NCBI GenBank assembly: GCA_934700615.1
Contig: CAKUXR010000008.1
Location: 42,622 to 106,621, forward strand
Source of the DNA: an uncultured Bacteroidales bacterium
GTDB taxonomy: Bacteria > Bacteroidota > Bacteroidia > Bacteroidales > UBA932
DNA: 64,000 nt
Direction: 5' to 3'
Shown here: positions 46,541 through 55,652 of the stretch, one piece after another
Position numbering within the stretch: the stretch's first letter is position 1
Layout of the letters: each line of letters begins with the position of its first letter
Made by a program: the position numbers and the translations under genes
Notes under the pieces: model-generated
What the model was told of the DNA's origin: nothing
Seen by the model: the letters and a program-made list of their open reading frames with translations, nothing else
The model's database searches: none

Positions 46541-49522
46541 ATGACGAACAATATATACAGAATCCTTTTAACGTCCGCCCTGCTGGTCATTTCAATAATG
46601 ATGCCAGCGGCGGATCTCCCGTCACTTCCGGTCGCACCGCAGATAAAGACAGGCATGCTGGACAACGGCATCGCCTACTACCTTGTCACCAATCATACGG
46701 AGAAAGGCAAGGCCGACATCGCATTGGTCCAGAAAAGCGGATTCGGGGACGAGACACCGTTGACCGCAGGCTCCACCGCCGTCCATGCGATGGGGTCATT
46801 GACAATGCTGCCTCATTTCCGTTCGGACACGCCGTTCAGCTATCTCTCCAGAAACTGCATTTGGCCAGGACCTTCCGGATACGTGGAAAGCTATCCTGAC
46901 GCTACCATATACAGGTTCTCGGGTCTGGAACTTTCACGCTCGAAAGACATCGTGGACTCCACCCTGCTCATGGTGTTCGACATAATCGGGATGCAGGCAG
47001 ACTACATCGGAGGAGGCTATGCCCCGCAGAACCGCGCAATCGTGATTTCCGGAGATGTCGATGCCGGTGCCGTATTGAACAAGATGAACATGTTGTCAAT
47101 GCTGGTGACCAAGGGCAAGACTCCTGAACCGCGTGAGCCATACAGATGGAAGAGCTCATCGACACCTATATACAGATACCTCGAGTCCGATGTCAAAGGC
47201 TTGTCGTCCGTGGCTGTGGAATACTCATCCCCGAGGACACCCGAGGGCAATATGAATACTGTGCAGCCTCTTGTGTCACAGAAATTCGCATCGGAACTTG
47301 GCATCATATTGAAAAAGCGGTTAGCAAAAGCACTGAGGGCTGCCGACATCCCTGTGGCTGACGTGAAATATTCTTATGTCAGCAGCAAGGATACCGGAGA
47401 CAATGAAAAGTACCGCATCGAGATAGTGACATCTGACAAGTATCTCAATGAAGCCGCAGCGGTGCTTTCAGTGACATTGGCAAATCTCGATACTTACGGC
47501 GCAGTTCCCGAGGAGTATAGGGACGCCCAGAATGAGCTGATAATGAACATGAAGCGAGATTACAGCGGAGATGTCATAAACAATACCCGCTATATTGACC
47601 AGTGCATTTCATCATATCTCTACGGCTCGTCTTTGGCATCCGCTGCCAAGAGCATGGACTTCTTCCTGACCAAGAACATTCAGGACGACCTCGGCGCCAA
47701 ACTCTTCAACAACTTCGTGTTTGCCCTGCTCGACAAGAATCATAATCTGACATTGGAATGCAGGACATCTGCCAAGGAAGATATAGAAAAGGTGTTCTCG
47801 AAGTCGTGGATAACCAAGATTGCCGCTCCGTACAATGTCAGCTACAGCGATACATTGAAACTTAAGAAATCCGGTTCCAAGCTGAAAATCAAGACGACTG
47901 CACCGGAGCCTCTTTCAGGCGGACAGGTCTGGACATTCGACAACGGGCTCAGAGTCATCTTCAAGAATCTTCCGAAGACCGGAATGTTCCACTACATGTG
48001 GCTGCTGAAAGGCGGCTATTCACTTGTGCCCGGGCTGAAACCGGGAGAGGGCGCGTATGTCTCGGACATGCTCGGCCTGTACGACGTCCCGGGACAGACC
48101 TGCTGGCAGTTCGCCGACATGTTGTCCGCCAATGGAATATCAATGAAAGGAGAGGTCACCATGTCTGATTTCAGAATCAGCGGTGCCGCACCTTCTTCCA
48201 AACTCCATCTTCTGCTCCGCTCCCTCTATTCCCTTGCTGAAAACAGGAGCATGAACAGAGGTGCTTATGACTATTACCGCAAATGTCAGGAAATCAGGAT
48301 GTTGAGGGGAACTTCAATGGATGCCTCCCTGGACAGTCTCATGTTCCCGTCCAACACTTGCTCTTCATATAAGCGCCCTATGGTACTGGCCGACGATTTC
48401 CAGAAACGTGCCGAGAAATTCTATGCCAGTGAGTTCTCGAAGATGAACGACGGCGTGCTTATCATCGTTGGGGACTTCGATGAATTTACATTGAAAAAGG
48501 ACCTCTGCCGCGACCTGGGCGGGTTCAGTACAGAAAAGGTATCCACATTCAGGTCCCGCGTGCAGTTCAAGACCGGCTCAGGCAATGCCTCCATGGTGAA
48601 AATCGGGGACAGGGATGAACTTGAATTCGGGGTCTCTGCACCATTGACCTATACTGCGGCGAATTTCATGTCCTCATATGTCGCAGCGATGGCCCTTCAG
48701 GACGAAATGTCCAGAGCCCTTGCGGAATGCGGCTGGAACGGCACCTCATCTTGGGATTTCGTGATGTTCCCTGAAGAGAGGTTCAATTTCAGGCTGCATG
48801 CATCAATGTCATGGCGTCCGGGAATCCCTGCATCGCTTGTCCAGATAGACTCCGTGGAAGAAGTCGTATCGCGGCTCCGCAGTACGCTGAACAATGCATC
48901 TGTCTCATCATCAGACCTTTCGGTCTACAGGTCCATCCTCCAGAAATCCATCGAGGCGAGACTTACCGATCCGGACATGATAATGTCAATGCTGGTGTTG
49001 CGATACTCCTACGGAAAAGATCTTGTGACGAGATATAAGGAAAAAATCAATGATGTTACCGTGGAGACGGTGAACAATGTGCTCGGCCTCATGGCTTCAG
49101 GAAGGACTGCTTCATGTGCGGTCAAAAAGAAACCGGAAAAAGACAGAGGTCTGGAAATCACAGCTCCTGAGGTGGATGATGACATCGACATAAAGCTTGT
49201 GCCGGCAGCCGATTCTCTGGGCATTGCCCTTGACGGATTCCGCGTCCTCGGCATTGACACGACCGCCTGCAGGCCTTCTTGGCTCGATTCGGCCAAATTC
49301 CAGAAGCTGATACCGTTCCTGCCTAAGCCGTTGAAACTCAAGGAAAGTGTCAAGACACTTGTGCTTCCTGACGGAGAAATGCCGACAATCGCGTCAGATT
49401 CGACATCAGTCCAAGCCAAAGATTCGCTGATGCTCCAGCAGCGTGATTCGGTTTCCGTCAATGCCGATAGTACGGTGAACATCGTGCCGCCTGCAGATTC
49501 GCTTAAAAACGTAAATCAATGA
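46541..49522 (+). CDS. M16 (insulinase-like) peptidase homologue lacking the zinc-binding motif
   Basis: 993 aa from the ATG at 46541. An upstream in-frame ATG at 46484 lies before the promoter. Signal peptide MTNNIYRILLTSALLVISIM. The fold is that of tandem M16 halves: LDNGIAYYLVTNHTEKGKADIALV opens the first, FDNGLRVIFKNLPKTG the second. The HxxEH motif that binds zinc is absent in both: the first half has AVHAMGSL where it should be, the second AYVSDML. Family members without HxxEH act as non-catalytic partners or chaperone-like subunits. It shares a 4-base overlap with the DUF3109 gene. Confidence 0.85.
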   Translation: MTNNIYRILLTSALLVISIMMPAADLPSLPVAPQIKTGMLDNGIAYYLVTNHTEKGKADIALVQKSGFGDETPLTAGSTAVHAMGSLTMLPHFRSDTPFSYLSRNCIWPGPSGYVESYPDATIYRFSGLELSRSKDIVDSTLLMVFDIIGMQADYIGGGYAPQNRAIVISGDVDAGAVLNKMNMLSMLVTKGKTPEPREPYRWKSSSTPIYRYLESDVKGLSSVAVEYSSPRTPEGNMNTVQPLVSQKFASELGIILKKRLAKALRAADIPVADVKYSYVSSKDTGDNEKYRIEIVTSDKYLNEAAAVLSVTLANLDTYGAVPEEYRDAQNELIMNMKRDYSGDVINNTRYIDQCISSYLYGSSLASAAKSMDFFLTKNIQDDLGAKLFNNFVFALLDKNHNLTLECRTSAKEDIEKVFSKSWITKIAAPYNVSYSDTLKLKKSGSKLKIKTTAPEPLSGGQVWTFDNGLRVIFKNLPKTGMFHYMWLLKGGYSLVPGLKPGEGAYVSDMLGLYDVPGQTCWQFADMLSANGISMKGEVTMSDFRISGAAPSSKLHLLLRSLYSLAENRSMNRGAYDYYRKCQEIRMLRGTSMDASLDSLMFPSNTCSSYKRPMVLADDFQKRAEKFYASEFSKMNDGVLIIVGDFDEFTLKKDLCRDLGGFSTEKVSTFRSRVQFKTGSGNASMVKIGDRDELEFGVSAPLTYTAANFMSSYVAAMALQDEMSRALAECGWNGTSSWDFVMFPEERFNFRLHASMSWRPGIPASLVQIDSVEEVVSRLRSTLNNASVSSSDLSVYRSILQKSIEARLTDPDMIMSMLVLRYSYGKDLVTRYKEKINDVTVETVNNVLGLMASGRTASCAVKKKPEKDRGLEITAPEVDDDIDIKLVPAADSLGIALDGFRVLGIDTTACRPSWLDSAKFQKLIPFLPKPLKLKESVKTLVLPDGEMPTIASDSTSVQAKDSLMLQQRDSVSVNADSTVNIVPPADSLKNVNQ

Positions 49523-50124
49523 AAGATAACAGATTCGGAACAATTTTCGAGATAGGGGACTGTCTCGTTTCAGAGGAAGTCATTACTGAATACTTTGCCT
49601 GTGATTATGAAAAGTGCAAGGGCTGCTGCTGTATCATCGGAGACAGCGGGGCTCCCATGAAGGAAGAAGAAATAGAGAAAATCGAGGAGGCCTATCCTGT
49701 ATTTTCTCCGCTCATGCAGGAGACAGGCCGGAAGGTAATCGAAGAAAAAGGCTTCTTCAACATTGACATTGACGGGGATATCGTGACTCCTCTATGTCCG
49801 GGAACCGAGGAATGTGCATATACTCTTTTCGATGAGAACAAGAACTGTTTCTGTGCCATAGAGCGCAGCTGGTTCGCCGGAAAATGCAAGTTCCGCAAGC
49901 CGATTTCGTGCTGGCTCTATCCGATACGTGTGACAGAACTTTCCAATGGGAAACATGCCTTGAACCTGCACAGATGGGACATCTGCAAGGATGCGTTCGA
50001 GAAGGGCAAAAAAGAAAAGGTCCGCGTATATGAATTTCTACGCGAACCTCTTATAGCAGCTTACGGAGAGGAGTTCTACTCCGCACTTTCATTTGCGGCC
50101 AAAAGCTTCTTGGCTGATTCGTAA
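49519..50124 (+). CDS. DUF3109-family cysteine-rich protein
   Basis: 201 aa, starting at the ATGA overlap with the M16-like stop. Conserved Cys blocks: CDYEKCKGCCCIIGDSG, CPGTEECAYT, NCFCAIE, CKFRKPISCWLYPIR. The pattern suggests a metal or iron-sulfur site of the YkgJ type. No signal peptide, function unknown. It is translationally coupled to the M16-like gene. Its last 49 bases overlap the convergent DUF2007 gene. Confidence 0.88.
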   Translation: MKDNRFGTIFEIGDCLVSEEVITEYFACDYEKCKGCCCIIGDSGAPMKEEEIEKIEEAYPVFSPLMQETGRKVIEEKGFFNIDIDGDIVTPLCPGTEECAYTLFDENKNCFCAIERSWFAGKCKFRKPISCWLYPIRVTELSNGKHALNLHRWDICKDAFEKGKKEKVRVYEFLREPLIAAYGEEFYSALSFAAKSFLADS

Positions 50125-50297
50125 TCATCGGCATTGACCTTTACCTCGATGCTGTCAATGGCAGCATTGATGGACGGGTAGGATGATGTCTGACCGAAAA
50201 CTTCAGCCGGGATGCCGTTTGAATTAAGCATACCGGCAGTGATTTCCGCACTCATCGGGTCGGAAAATCTGGCGACAGTCTTTAATGCTTCATTCAT
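50076..50297 (-). CDS. DUF2007 small protein (putative signal-transducing protein)
   Basis: 73 aa. Fits the DUF2007 pattern: TVARFSDPMSAEITAGMLNSNGIPAEVFG, then a beta-strand and DYESAKKLL. Small ferredoxin-like fold, function unknown. Its 3' end overlaps the DUF3109 gene tail-to-tail by 49 bases. The 157-aa membrane protein gene lies 39 bases upstream on the same strand. Confidence 0.85.
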   Translation of the reverse strand: MNEALKTVARFSDPMSAEITAGMLNSNGIPAEVFGQTSSYPSINAAIDSIEVKVNADDYESAKKLLAANESAE

Positions 50298-50336
50298 ATC
50301 TGTTATGGTTTGTGCAGGGACGCGGGTCCCCGCGGG

Positions 50337-50810
50337 TTATTCGCTTCTGAATGCGTTCTCGAGGCCGTAGATGATACGTATCGTATCTTTCCTGAGGCCC
50401 TCTACCGAGAAACCGCCGAGTTCTCTGGTGAATGTGATCCTGTCTTCGTACATCCGGCTCAACTTATTGATGAACAGTCTGTTGCGGAATGTCATGTTTT
50501 CGCCTTCTTCGTGTTCGAGCTTGTATCCTTTAGATTCCATGTACTTGATGACGGTCGGGCGGATTTCGCTGTATTCTCCAGGTATCACTGCGTATTTCTT
50601 TACAAAACCGAAGACCGGATATACCGCTGAAACTGCTGCAAACATCAGGCCTATTTCCCAGAGGGAATTGTATCCGTCACGGAACATTGTCTCGATGTTC
50701 CCGTCCACCACGTGGGCCAGGACGAGGATGGACATGATGACAATCATGATGATACTGAAGTAGAAGAAGTATTTTATCGCTCTTACGATATATTTCAATG
50801 CAGGTGCCAT
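50337..50810 (-). CDS. Conserved membrane protein of unknown function
   Basis: 157 aa. Two hydrophobic helices (residues about 15-37, YFSIIMIVIMSILVLAHVV, and about 50-70), then a soluble C-terminal part with charged residues (YMESKGYKLEHEEGENMTF, LINKLSRMYEDRITF type). Resembles small uncharacterised Bacteroidales membrane proteins that sit beside DUF2007 genes. Probable operon with the DUF2007 gene. Confidence 0.75.
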   Translation of the reverse strand: MAPALKYIVRAIKYFFYFSIIMIVIMSILVLAHVVDGNIETMFRDGYNSLWEIGLMFAAVSAVYPVFGFVKKYAVIPGEYSEIRPTVIKYMESKGYKLEHEEGENMTFRNRLFINKLSRMYEDRITFTRELGGFSVEGLRKDTIRIIYGLENAFRSE

Positions 50811-50825
50811 ATCATTTCATTTTTA

Positions 50826-50886
50826 CAAACTTAGTAATTTTCCGGAAACTTTGGAACCTGTTTTTGATTATTTATACGTACATTTG
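50826..50886. promoter_or_regulatory. -7 boxes for the divergent 50337-50810 gene (-) and dnaX (+)
   Basis: Minus strand TAAGTTTG at 50826-50833 and plus strand TACATTTG at 50879-50886, both exact TAnnTTTG. The -33 boxes are unclear for both. The dnaX leader is about 35 bases. Confidence 0.4.
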
Positions 50887-50924
50887 TAGTATCCGGCCAT
50901 ATGCCGGATGAAATAACTTGATAT

Positions 50925-52715
50925 ATGCCAGAAAGTTCGCAATACATAGTTTCTGCCAGAAAATATCGTCCTGATTCTTTCGAGGACCTGATAGGGCAGG
51001 ACAATATAGTCCGCACTCTCAAGAATTCCATCGTGAGAGGCAAACTTGCGCATGCCTATCTGTTCTGCGGGCCGCGAGGTGTGGGTAAGACAAGTGCGGC
51101 GAGAATCTTTGCCAAGACTATAAACTGTGAGCATCCTACTGCTGACATGGAGCCGTGTGGCCAGTGCGAGTCCTGTGTCTCTTTCCGTGAGGGACGCTCA
51201 TACTGCATCCACGAGCTTGACGCTGCCTCCAACAACGGCGTCGATGACATCAAGGCATTGATGGAGCAGGTGCAGATCCCTCCGCAGATCGGAAGGTACA
51301 GCGTGTTTATCATTGACGAGGTCCATATGCTTTCGCAGTCCGCGTTCAATGCCTTCCTCAAGACTCTTGAGGAGCCGCCTGCACATGCCATCTTCATTCT
51401 GGCTACCACCGAGAAGCATAAGATTCTGCCGACCATCCTTTCTCGTTGCCAGACTTATGATTTCAACCGCATAAGCATCCCTGACATTGTCCGCAATCTC
51501 AGGGCTATCGCCACCAAGGAAAATATCAATGTCGATGACGAGTCCCTCCATATCGTGGCCAGGAAGGCAGACGGAGCAATGCGTGACGCGCTCACCATAT
51601 TCGACCAGACTGTCGCGTTCTGCGGCTCTGACATCAAGTATGAGGATGTCATAAGGAATCTCAATGTCCTGGACTATGAGTATTCTTTCCGCCTTACCGA
51701 GTCAATGCTGGCAAATGATTACGCTGCCGCGCTCCTGGAGTTCGACAGCATCCTCTCCAAGGGTTTCAATGCGCTGTATTTCGTGTCATCCCTGAGTGAC
51801 CATTTCCGGAATCTGATGGTGGCCAAAAGCGGTGCCCTGGATTCTTTGCTGGAATTCCCTGACTCATTGAAACTCAAATATAAAGAGCAGGCGGACAGGT
51901 GCTCCCTGCAGTTCATTTATGATGCCCTTGCCGTGACTTCACAGTGTGAGGTCGGTTATAAGGAGAGCATTAACCCTCGTCTGCATATCGAATTCGCATT
52001 GATGAAACTGTGCTTCCTCACGGGAGGTCCGGTATCATTGAAACAGCCTGCGCCGCAGCCGGTTCCGGCGACCCGCCCTGCGAAGGCGACAGCTGCCGCG
52101 GCCGCGTCCCAGCCGGCGGCCCAAGACTCTCAGACTCCGCAAGTTGCTCAGGATGAGGCGCCTGCCGCGGAGTCTCCGGCACCTGTCGTCGAGGAGTCTG
52201 CGCCTGCTGAAAGTCCGGCTCCCCAGCCGGCTCCGAGAAGAAAACGTGCTTCCAAGGCGGCTTCATTGTCCTTGGATGCGATAGAGGAGTCCACTGATGA
52301 GAAGGAGACCGTCGTGGCAGATAACCGTGGTTTGTCCGGAAGGATTCCTGATGACCAGGAAATCAAGGATGCATGGAAGAAGCTTCCGCCTGAGTACAAG
52401 TCAAGGCCGAGGCTGTATTCCACCCTGGAATCTACCGGTGTGGTAGTTTCGGACAAGGGCTCGTATAAGCTCCTGGAGTTCTTTGTGCAGAATGTTGCCC
52501 AGAAGAACTGGGTGGAGCAGGAACTTCTCCGTGAACTTGAAGGAAAACTTCAGCGTCTGACGGAAAGTACCGGGGTAAGGCTCGGCGTACAGGTGCTGCC
52601 TGAAGAGAAAGTTGAGAAAAAGGTCTATATGCCGGAGGACAAGGCGAAGGCGATGATGGCCGCTAATAAGGAAATCGAGAATCTGGTCAAGGATTTTGAC
52701 CTGGATGTCAAGTAA
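50925..52715 (+). CDS. dnaX: DNA polymerase III subunit gamma/tau
   Basis: 596 aa. AAA+ clamp-loader domain: RPDSFEDLIGQDNIVRTL, Walker A GPRGVGKTS near residue 46, zinc-binding Cys set (INCEHPTADMEPCGQCESC), Walker B FIIDEVHML and ATTEKHKILPTILSRCQ (SRC motif). Residues about 375-450 are a Pro/Ala/Glu-rich linker, then a C-terminal tau-like domain. No A-rich slippery heptamer for programmed frameshifting is seen. Loads the sliding clamp. lptB follows after 12 bases. Confidence 0.96.
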   Translation: MPESSQYIVSARKYRPDSFEDLIGQDNIVRTLKNSIVRGKLAHAYLFCGPRGVGKTSAARIFAKTINCEHPTADMEPCGQCESCVSFREGRSYCIHELDAASNNGVDDIKALMEQVQIPPQIGRYSVFIIDEVHMLSQSAFNAFLKTLEEPPAHAIFILATTEKHKILPTILSRCQTYDFNRISIPDIVRNLRAIATKENINVDDESLHIVARKADGAMRDALTIFDQTVAFCGSDIKYEDVIRNLNVLDYEYSFRLTESMLANDYAAALLEFDSILSKGFNALYFVSSLSDHFRNLMVAKSGALDSLLEFPDSLKLKYKEQADRCSLQFIYDALAVTSQCEVGYKESINPRLHIEFALMKLCFLTGGPVSLKQPAPQPVPATRPAKATAAAAASQPAAQDSQTPQVAQDEAPAAESPAPVVEESAPAESPAPQPAPRRKRASKAASLSLDAIEESTDEKETVVADNRGLSGRIPDDQEIKDAWKKLPPEYKSRPRLYSTLESTGVVVSDKGSYKLLEFFVQNVAQKNWVEQELLRELEGKLQRLTESTGVRLGVQVLPEEKVEKKVYMPEDKAKAMMAANKEIENLVKDFDLDVK

Positions 52716-52727
52716 ATACTAGAAAAG

Positions 52728-53519
52728 ATGAAACTTCGTTGTGAAAATCTTGTAAAGAAATATGGTGTGAGGACTGTCGTGAAGGGTGTGTCGATGGAGG
52801 TGCAGCAGGGAGAGATCGTGGGATTCCTCGGACCTAACGGAGCAGGTAAGACTACAAGCTTCTATATGATTACGGGACAGATTGTTCCGAATGGCGGCAG
52901 GATATATCTTGATGATGAGGACATTACGGATTTGCCTATGTACAAGCGCTCTCTGAAGGGCGTGGGCTATCTCCCGCAGGAGGCTTCCGTCTTCAGGAAG
53001 ATGTCCGTGGAGGACAATATCATGTCCGTCATGGAGATGTCCAATATGACAAAGGCCGAAAGGCGTGACCGCCTGGAGTCCCTCATTGACGAGTTCAATC
53101 TTTCCAAGGTCCGCAAGAGCCTCGGTATCCAGCTTTCAGGTGGCGAGCGCCGCCGTTGCGAGATTGCCCGTGCCCTTTCCATTGACCCGAAGTTCATTCT
53201 TCTGGATGAGCCTTTTGCCGGTGTCGATCCGATTGCGGTGGAGGATATCCAGTATATTATCGCGAAGCTCAAGTACAAGAATATCGGTGTCATCATCACT
53301 GACCACAATGTCGGTGAGACGATGGCTATCATTGACAGGGCCTATCTTCTTTACGAGGGTACGATTCTTCAGTCCGGCACGCCGGAGAAGTTGGCAAACG
53401 ACGAGGATGTCCGTACAAAGTACCTGAGTTCCGGCTTCATCCTCAAGCGTTCGCCTGCCGTCGAGAAGGCCCGCGCCGAGCATGCGGCAATAATGGCGGC
53501 CAAAGAAGCCGCCAAATAG
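52728..53519 (+). CDS. lptB: LPS export ABC transporter ATP-binding protein
   Basis: 263 aa. Walker [17 protein letters not shown] near residue 37, Q-loop [11 protein letters not shown], signature [15 protein letters not shown], Walker [18 protein letters not shown]-loop ITDHNV. Matches LptB closely. It powers LPS extraction from the inner membrane with LptF, LptG and LptC, which are not in this window. It carries an extra Ala-rich tail of about 20 residues ([13 protein letters not shown]). Paired with dnaX (12-base gap). Confidence 0.95.
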   Translation: MKLRCENLVKKYGVRTVVKGVSMEVQQGEIVGFLGPNGAGKTTSFYMITGQIVPNGGRIYLDDEDITDLPMYKRSLKGVGYLPQEASVFRKMSVEDNIMSVMEMSNMTKAERRDRLESLIDEFNLSKVRKSLGIQLSGGERRRCEIARALSIDPKFILLDEPFAGVDPIAVEDIQYIIAKLKYKNIGVIITDHNVGETMAIIDRAYLLYEGTILQSGTPEKLANDEDVRTKYLSSGFILKRSPAVEKARAEHAAIMAAKEAAK

Positions 53520-53525
53520 ATTTCC

Positions 53526-54677
53526 TTAGAAAATCACGTAATCTTTTATGTCCTGAGGGGTGACGGGGTTGCCGCCGAGAATCATGAGCCTTTCGACCAC
53601 GTTGCGGAGCTCACGGATGTTTCCGGTCCAGCTGCGGTCCTGGAGCATCTTCATGGCATCGTCGCTGATGGATTTCGGCTGCATTCCTGACTCGTTGCTG
53701 ACCTGGTCGATGAAATAGTTGACCAGCATCGGGATGTCATCCTTACGCTCGTCCAGGGACGGAACGTGGAGAACGATGACACTGAGACGGTGATAGAGGT
53801 CCTCCCTGAAATTGCCCTTTTCTATCTCGGCCTTCAGGTCCTTGTTGGTGGCGGCTATGACTCTGACATCGACCTCGATATCCTTGTCGCTGCCGACGCG
53901 GGAGAGTTTCTTCTCCTGGAGGACTCTCAAAACTTTTGCCTGGGCGGCGAGGCTCATGTCGCCGATTTCATCCAGGAACAATGTGCCGCCGTCAGCCTGC
54001 TCGAACTTGCCCTTATGCTGTTTGATGGCGGAGGTGAAAGCTCCCTTTTCGTGTCCAAACAGTTCACTTTCAATGAGTTCTGACGGAATGGCCGCGCAGT
54101 TTACTTCAATGTAAGGCATCGCGCTCCTGTTGCTCTGCTGGTGAAGGCTTCTGGCTACGAGTTCCTTTCCAGAACCGTTCGGGCCGGTGATGAGAACCCT
54201 GGCATCAGTCGGAGCGACCTTCTCTATCATTTCACGCAAATGGAGAATCGGAGCGGACTCGCCAATCATCTGTTTTCCGAAAACCTTCTTCTTGAGATTG
54301 GTGTTCTCGGTAATGATCTGGGTGCGCTCGGTCGCGTTCTTGATGGTGATGAGAATCCTGTTGAGGTCGAGAGGCTTCTGGATGAAATCGAAAGCCCCCT
54401 TCTTGATACATTCTACGGCAGTGTCAATGTCGCCGTGGCCTGATATCATGATTATTGCAGAATCTACTCCGTCAGTCCTGAGCTTTTCCAGAACCTCAGT
54501 TCCCTCCATGTTCGGCATCTTGATGTCGCAGAAAATGACATCGTACCTTTCTTTCTCGGCCATGTCAATGGCAGTGGGTCCGTCTTCCGCTACATCAACG
54601 TTATATCCTTCATCAGACAGAATCTCTTTCAGAGAGTTTCTGATGGCTCTCTCGTCATCAACTACAAGTATTTTCAT
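53526..54677 (-). CDS. Sigma-54-activating response regulator without a DNA-binding domain
   Basis: 383 aa from the ATG at 54677 (MKILVVDDERAIRNSL). A 15-residue in-frame extension to 54722 is less likely. Receiver domain residues 1-120 (phospho-acceptor in FCDIKMPNM; Lys in QKPLDLNR), then an AAA+ domain with Walker A GPNGSGKE, GAFTSA loop (sigma-54 contact), GGTLFLDEIGDM (Walker B) and arginine finger region. It stops at TPQDIKDYVIF, with no Fis-type helix-turn-helix. The stop lies 6 bases from the convergent lptB stop, leaving no room for one. Confidence 0.93.
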   Translation of the reverse strand: MKILVVDDERAIRNSLKEILSDEGYNVDVAEDGPTAIDMAEKERYDVIFCDIKMPNMEGTEVLEKLRTDGVDSAIIMISGHGDIDTAVECIKKGAFDFIQKPLDLNRILITIKNATERTQIITENTNLKKKVFGKQMIGESAPILHLREMIEKVAPTDARVLITGPNGSGKELVARSLHQQSNRSAMPYIEVNCAAIPSELIESELFGHEKGAFTSAIKQHKGKFEQADGGTLFLDEIGDMSLAAQAKVLRVLQEKKLSRVGSDKDIEVDVRVIAATNKDLKAEIEKGNFREDLYHRLSVIVLHVPSLDERKDDIPMLVNYFIDQVSNESGMQPKSISDDAMKMLQDRSWTGNIRELRNVVERLMILGGNPVTPQDIKDYVIF

Positions 54678-54779
54678 GTCAATAATTCTCTTAAGTTTTC
54701 TTGGCTTATGCCCATTTAGCACAATATAGCAAATATTATTCTAGAATGGAACTTTCGCGGGTGGAATAAATGAAAACAA

Positions 54780-54819
54780 GCATTTCAGATGCTGCGGAGA
54801 CCGCAAACATTTGAAATGC
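54780..54819 (-). terminator. Terminator after efp
   Basis: GCATTTCA / TGAAATGC outer stem with inner pairing CGG/CCG, followed on the minus strand by TTGTTTTC. The rest of 54723-54879 holds one CATTGAC copy (54862-54868) and no gene. Confidence 0.6.
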
Positions 54820-54879
54820 CTATATGATGGACAATGAAACTCGGGCCGTCAGGCCGGGTAACATTGACAGTGCTCGTGA

Positions 54880-55443
54880 TTAGACGCGCTGGCCGTATGA
54901 ACGGTCTGTGGTGTTCACGGTGATCACGTCATCCTGGTTGATGAAGAGAGGAACCATGATCTTCGCTCCGGTCTCGAGTGTGCACTCTTTGAGGGCGCTG
55001 GTAGAAGCGGTGTTGCCCTTCACTGCAGGCTCTGTGTATGTGACCTGGAGAGTTACGTATGTAGGAAGCTCGCAGGTGAGGCATCTCTCCTCGTCCACTA
55101 CGAACATCATCTCCACGTGCTGTCCTTCTTTCATGAGGTCTGCGTTCTCTACGACATCCTTAGGAAGGTGGATCTGCTCGAAAGTCTCCTCGTGCATGAA
55201 GTTGAATCCGTCCTCGTCCTCATAAAGGAACTGGTAAGGACGTCTCTCGACATTGATAGTATCGACTTTTGCACCGGCGGTGAAAGTATTCTCAAGGATA
55301 CGTCCGTTCTCGAGGTTGCGAAGTTTAGTCTTTACGAATGCTGGACCTTTTCCCGGCTTTACATGCTGGAAATAAACAAGCATGCATGGTTTGCCGTTGA
55401 AATTAAGGTACATTCCGTTTTTGAAATCAGCTGTTGTTGCCAT
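54880..55443 (-). CDS. efp: Translation elongation factor P
   Basis: 187 aa. KOW-like N-terminal domain with the modified-lysine loop HVKPGKGPAF (Lys32 is the expected modification site), two OB-fold domains, and the C-terminal block VNTTDRSYGQRV. Relieves ribosome stalling at polyproline. No EpmA/EpmB or YmfI-type modification gene is seen in the window. Single gene under a consensus promoter. Confidence 0.97.
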   Translation of the reverse strand: MATTADFKNGMYLNFNGKPCMLVYFQHVKPGKGPAFVKTKLRNLENGRILENTFTAGAKVDTINVERRPYQFLYEDEDGFNFMHEETFEQIHLPKDVVENADLMKEGQHVEMMFVVDEERCLTCELPTYVTLQVTYTEPAVKGNTASTSALKECTLETGAKIMVPLFINQDDVITVNTTDRSYGQRV

Positions 55444-55484
55444 AAAAATATTATAAAATTATTATAGTCAGACATTTAATCATG

Positions 55485-55515
55485 CAAATTTATAAAATTG
55501 CCGTGTAACTGCAAA
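55485..55515 (-). promoter_or_regulatory. Consensus efp promoter
   Basis: Minus strand TTTG (55512-55515), exactly 19 bases, TAAATTTG (55485-55492). Leader about 35 bases. Confidence 0.78.
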
Positions 55516-55599
55516 ATTTCCTTTGAAATGTAGGAGGCGGAGAAGTGTCAAAAACTCGCAAAAAAGAACTATATGTGCGGCTGGTGAGGAAAAAATGCC

Positions 55600-55607
55600 T
55601 ATATTTG
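55600..55607 (+). promoter_or_regulatory. -7 box of the 55653-57665 lipoprotein gene
   Basis: TATATTTG (exact TAnnTTTG) 45 bases before the ATG. No clear -33 box. Confidence 0.4.
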
Positions 55608-55652
55608 GGGCTGGACTGACCAGAATGTTTTTATAACTAAAATATTAAACAA

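Noticed and set aside
50925..52715. Programmed frameshift site in dnaX
   Set aside because: No AAAAAAG-type slippery heptamer with downstream stem found near the gamma/tau boundary.
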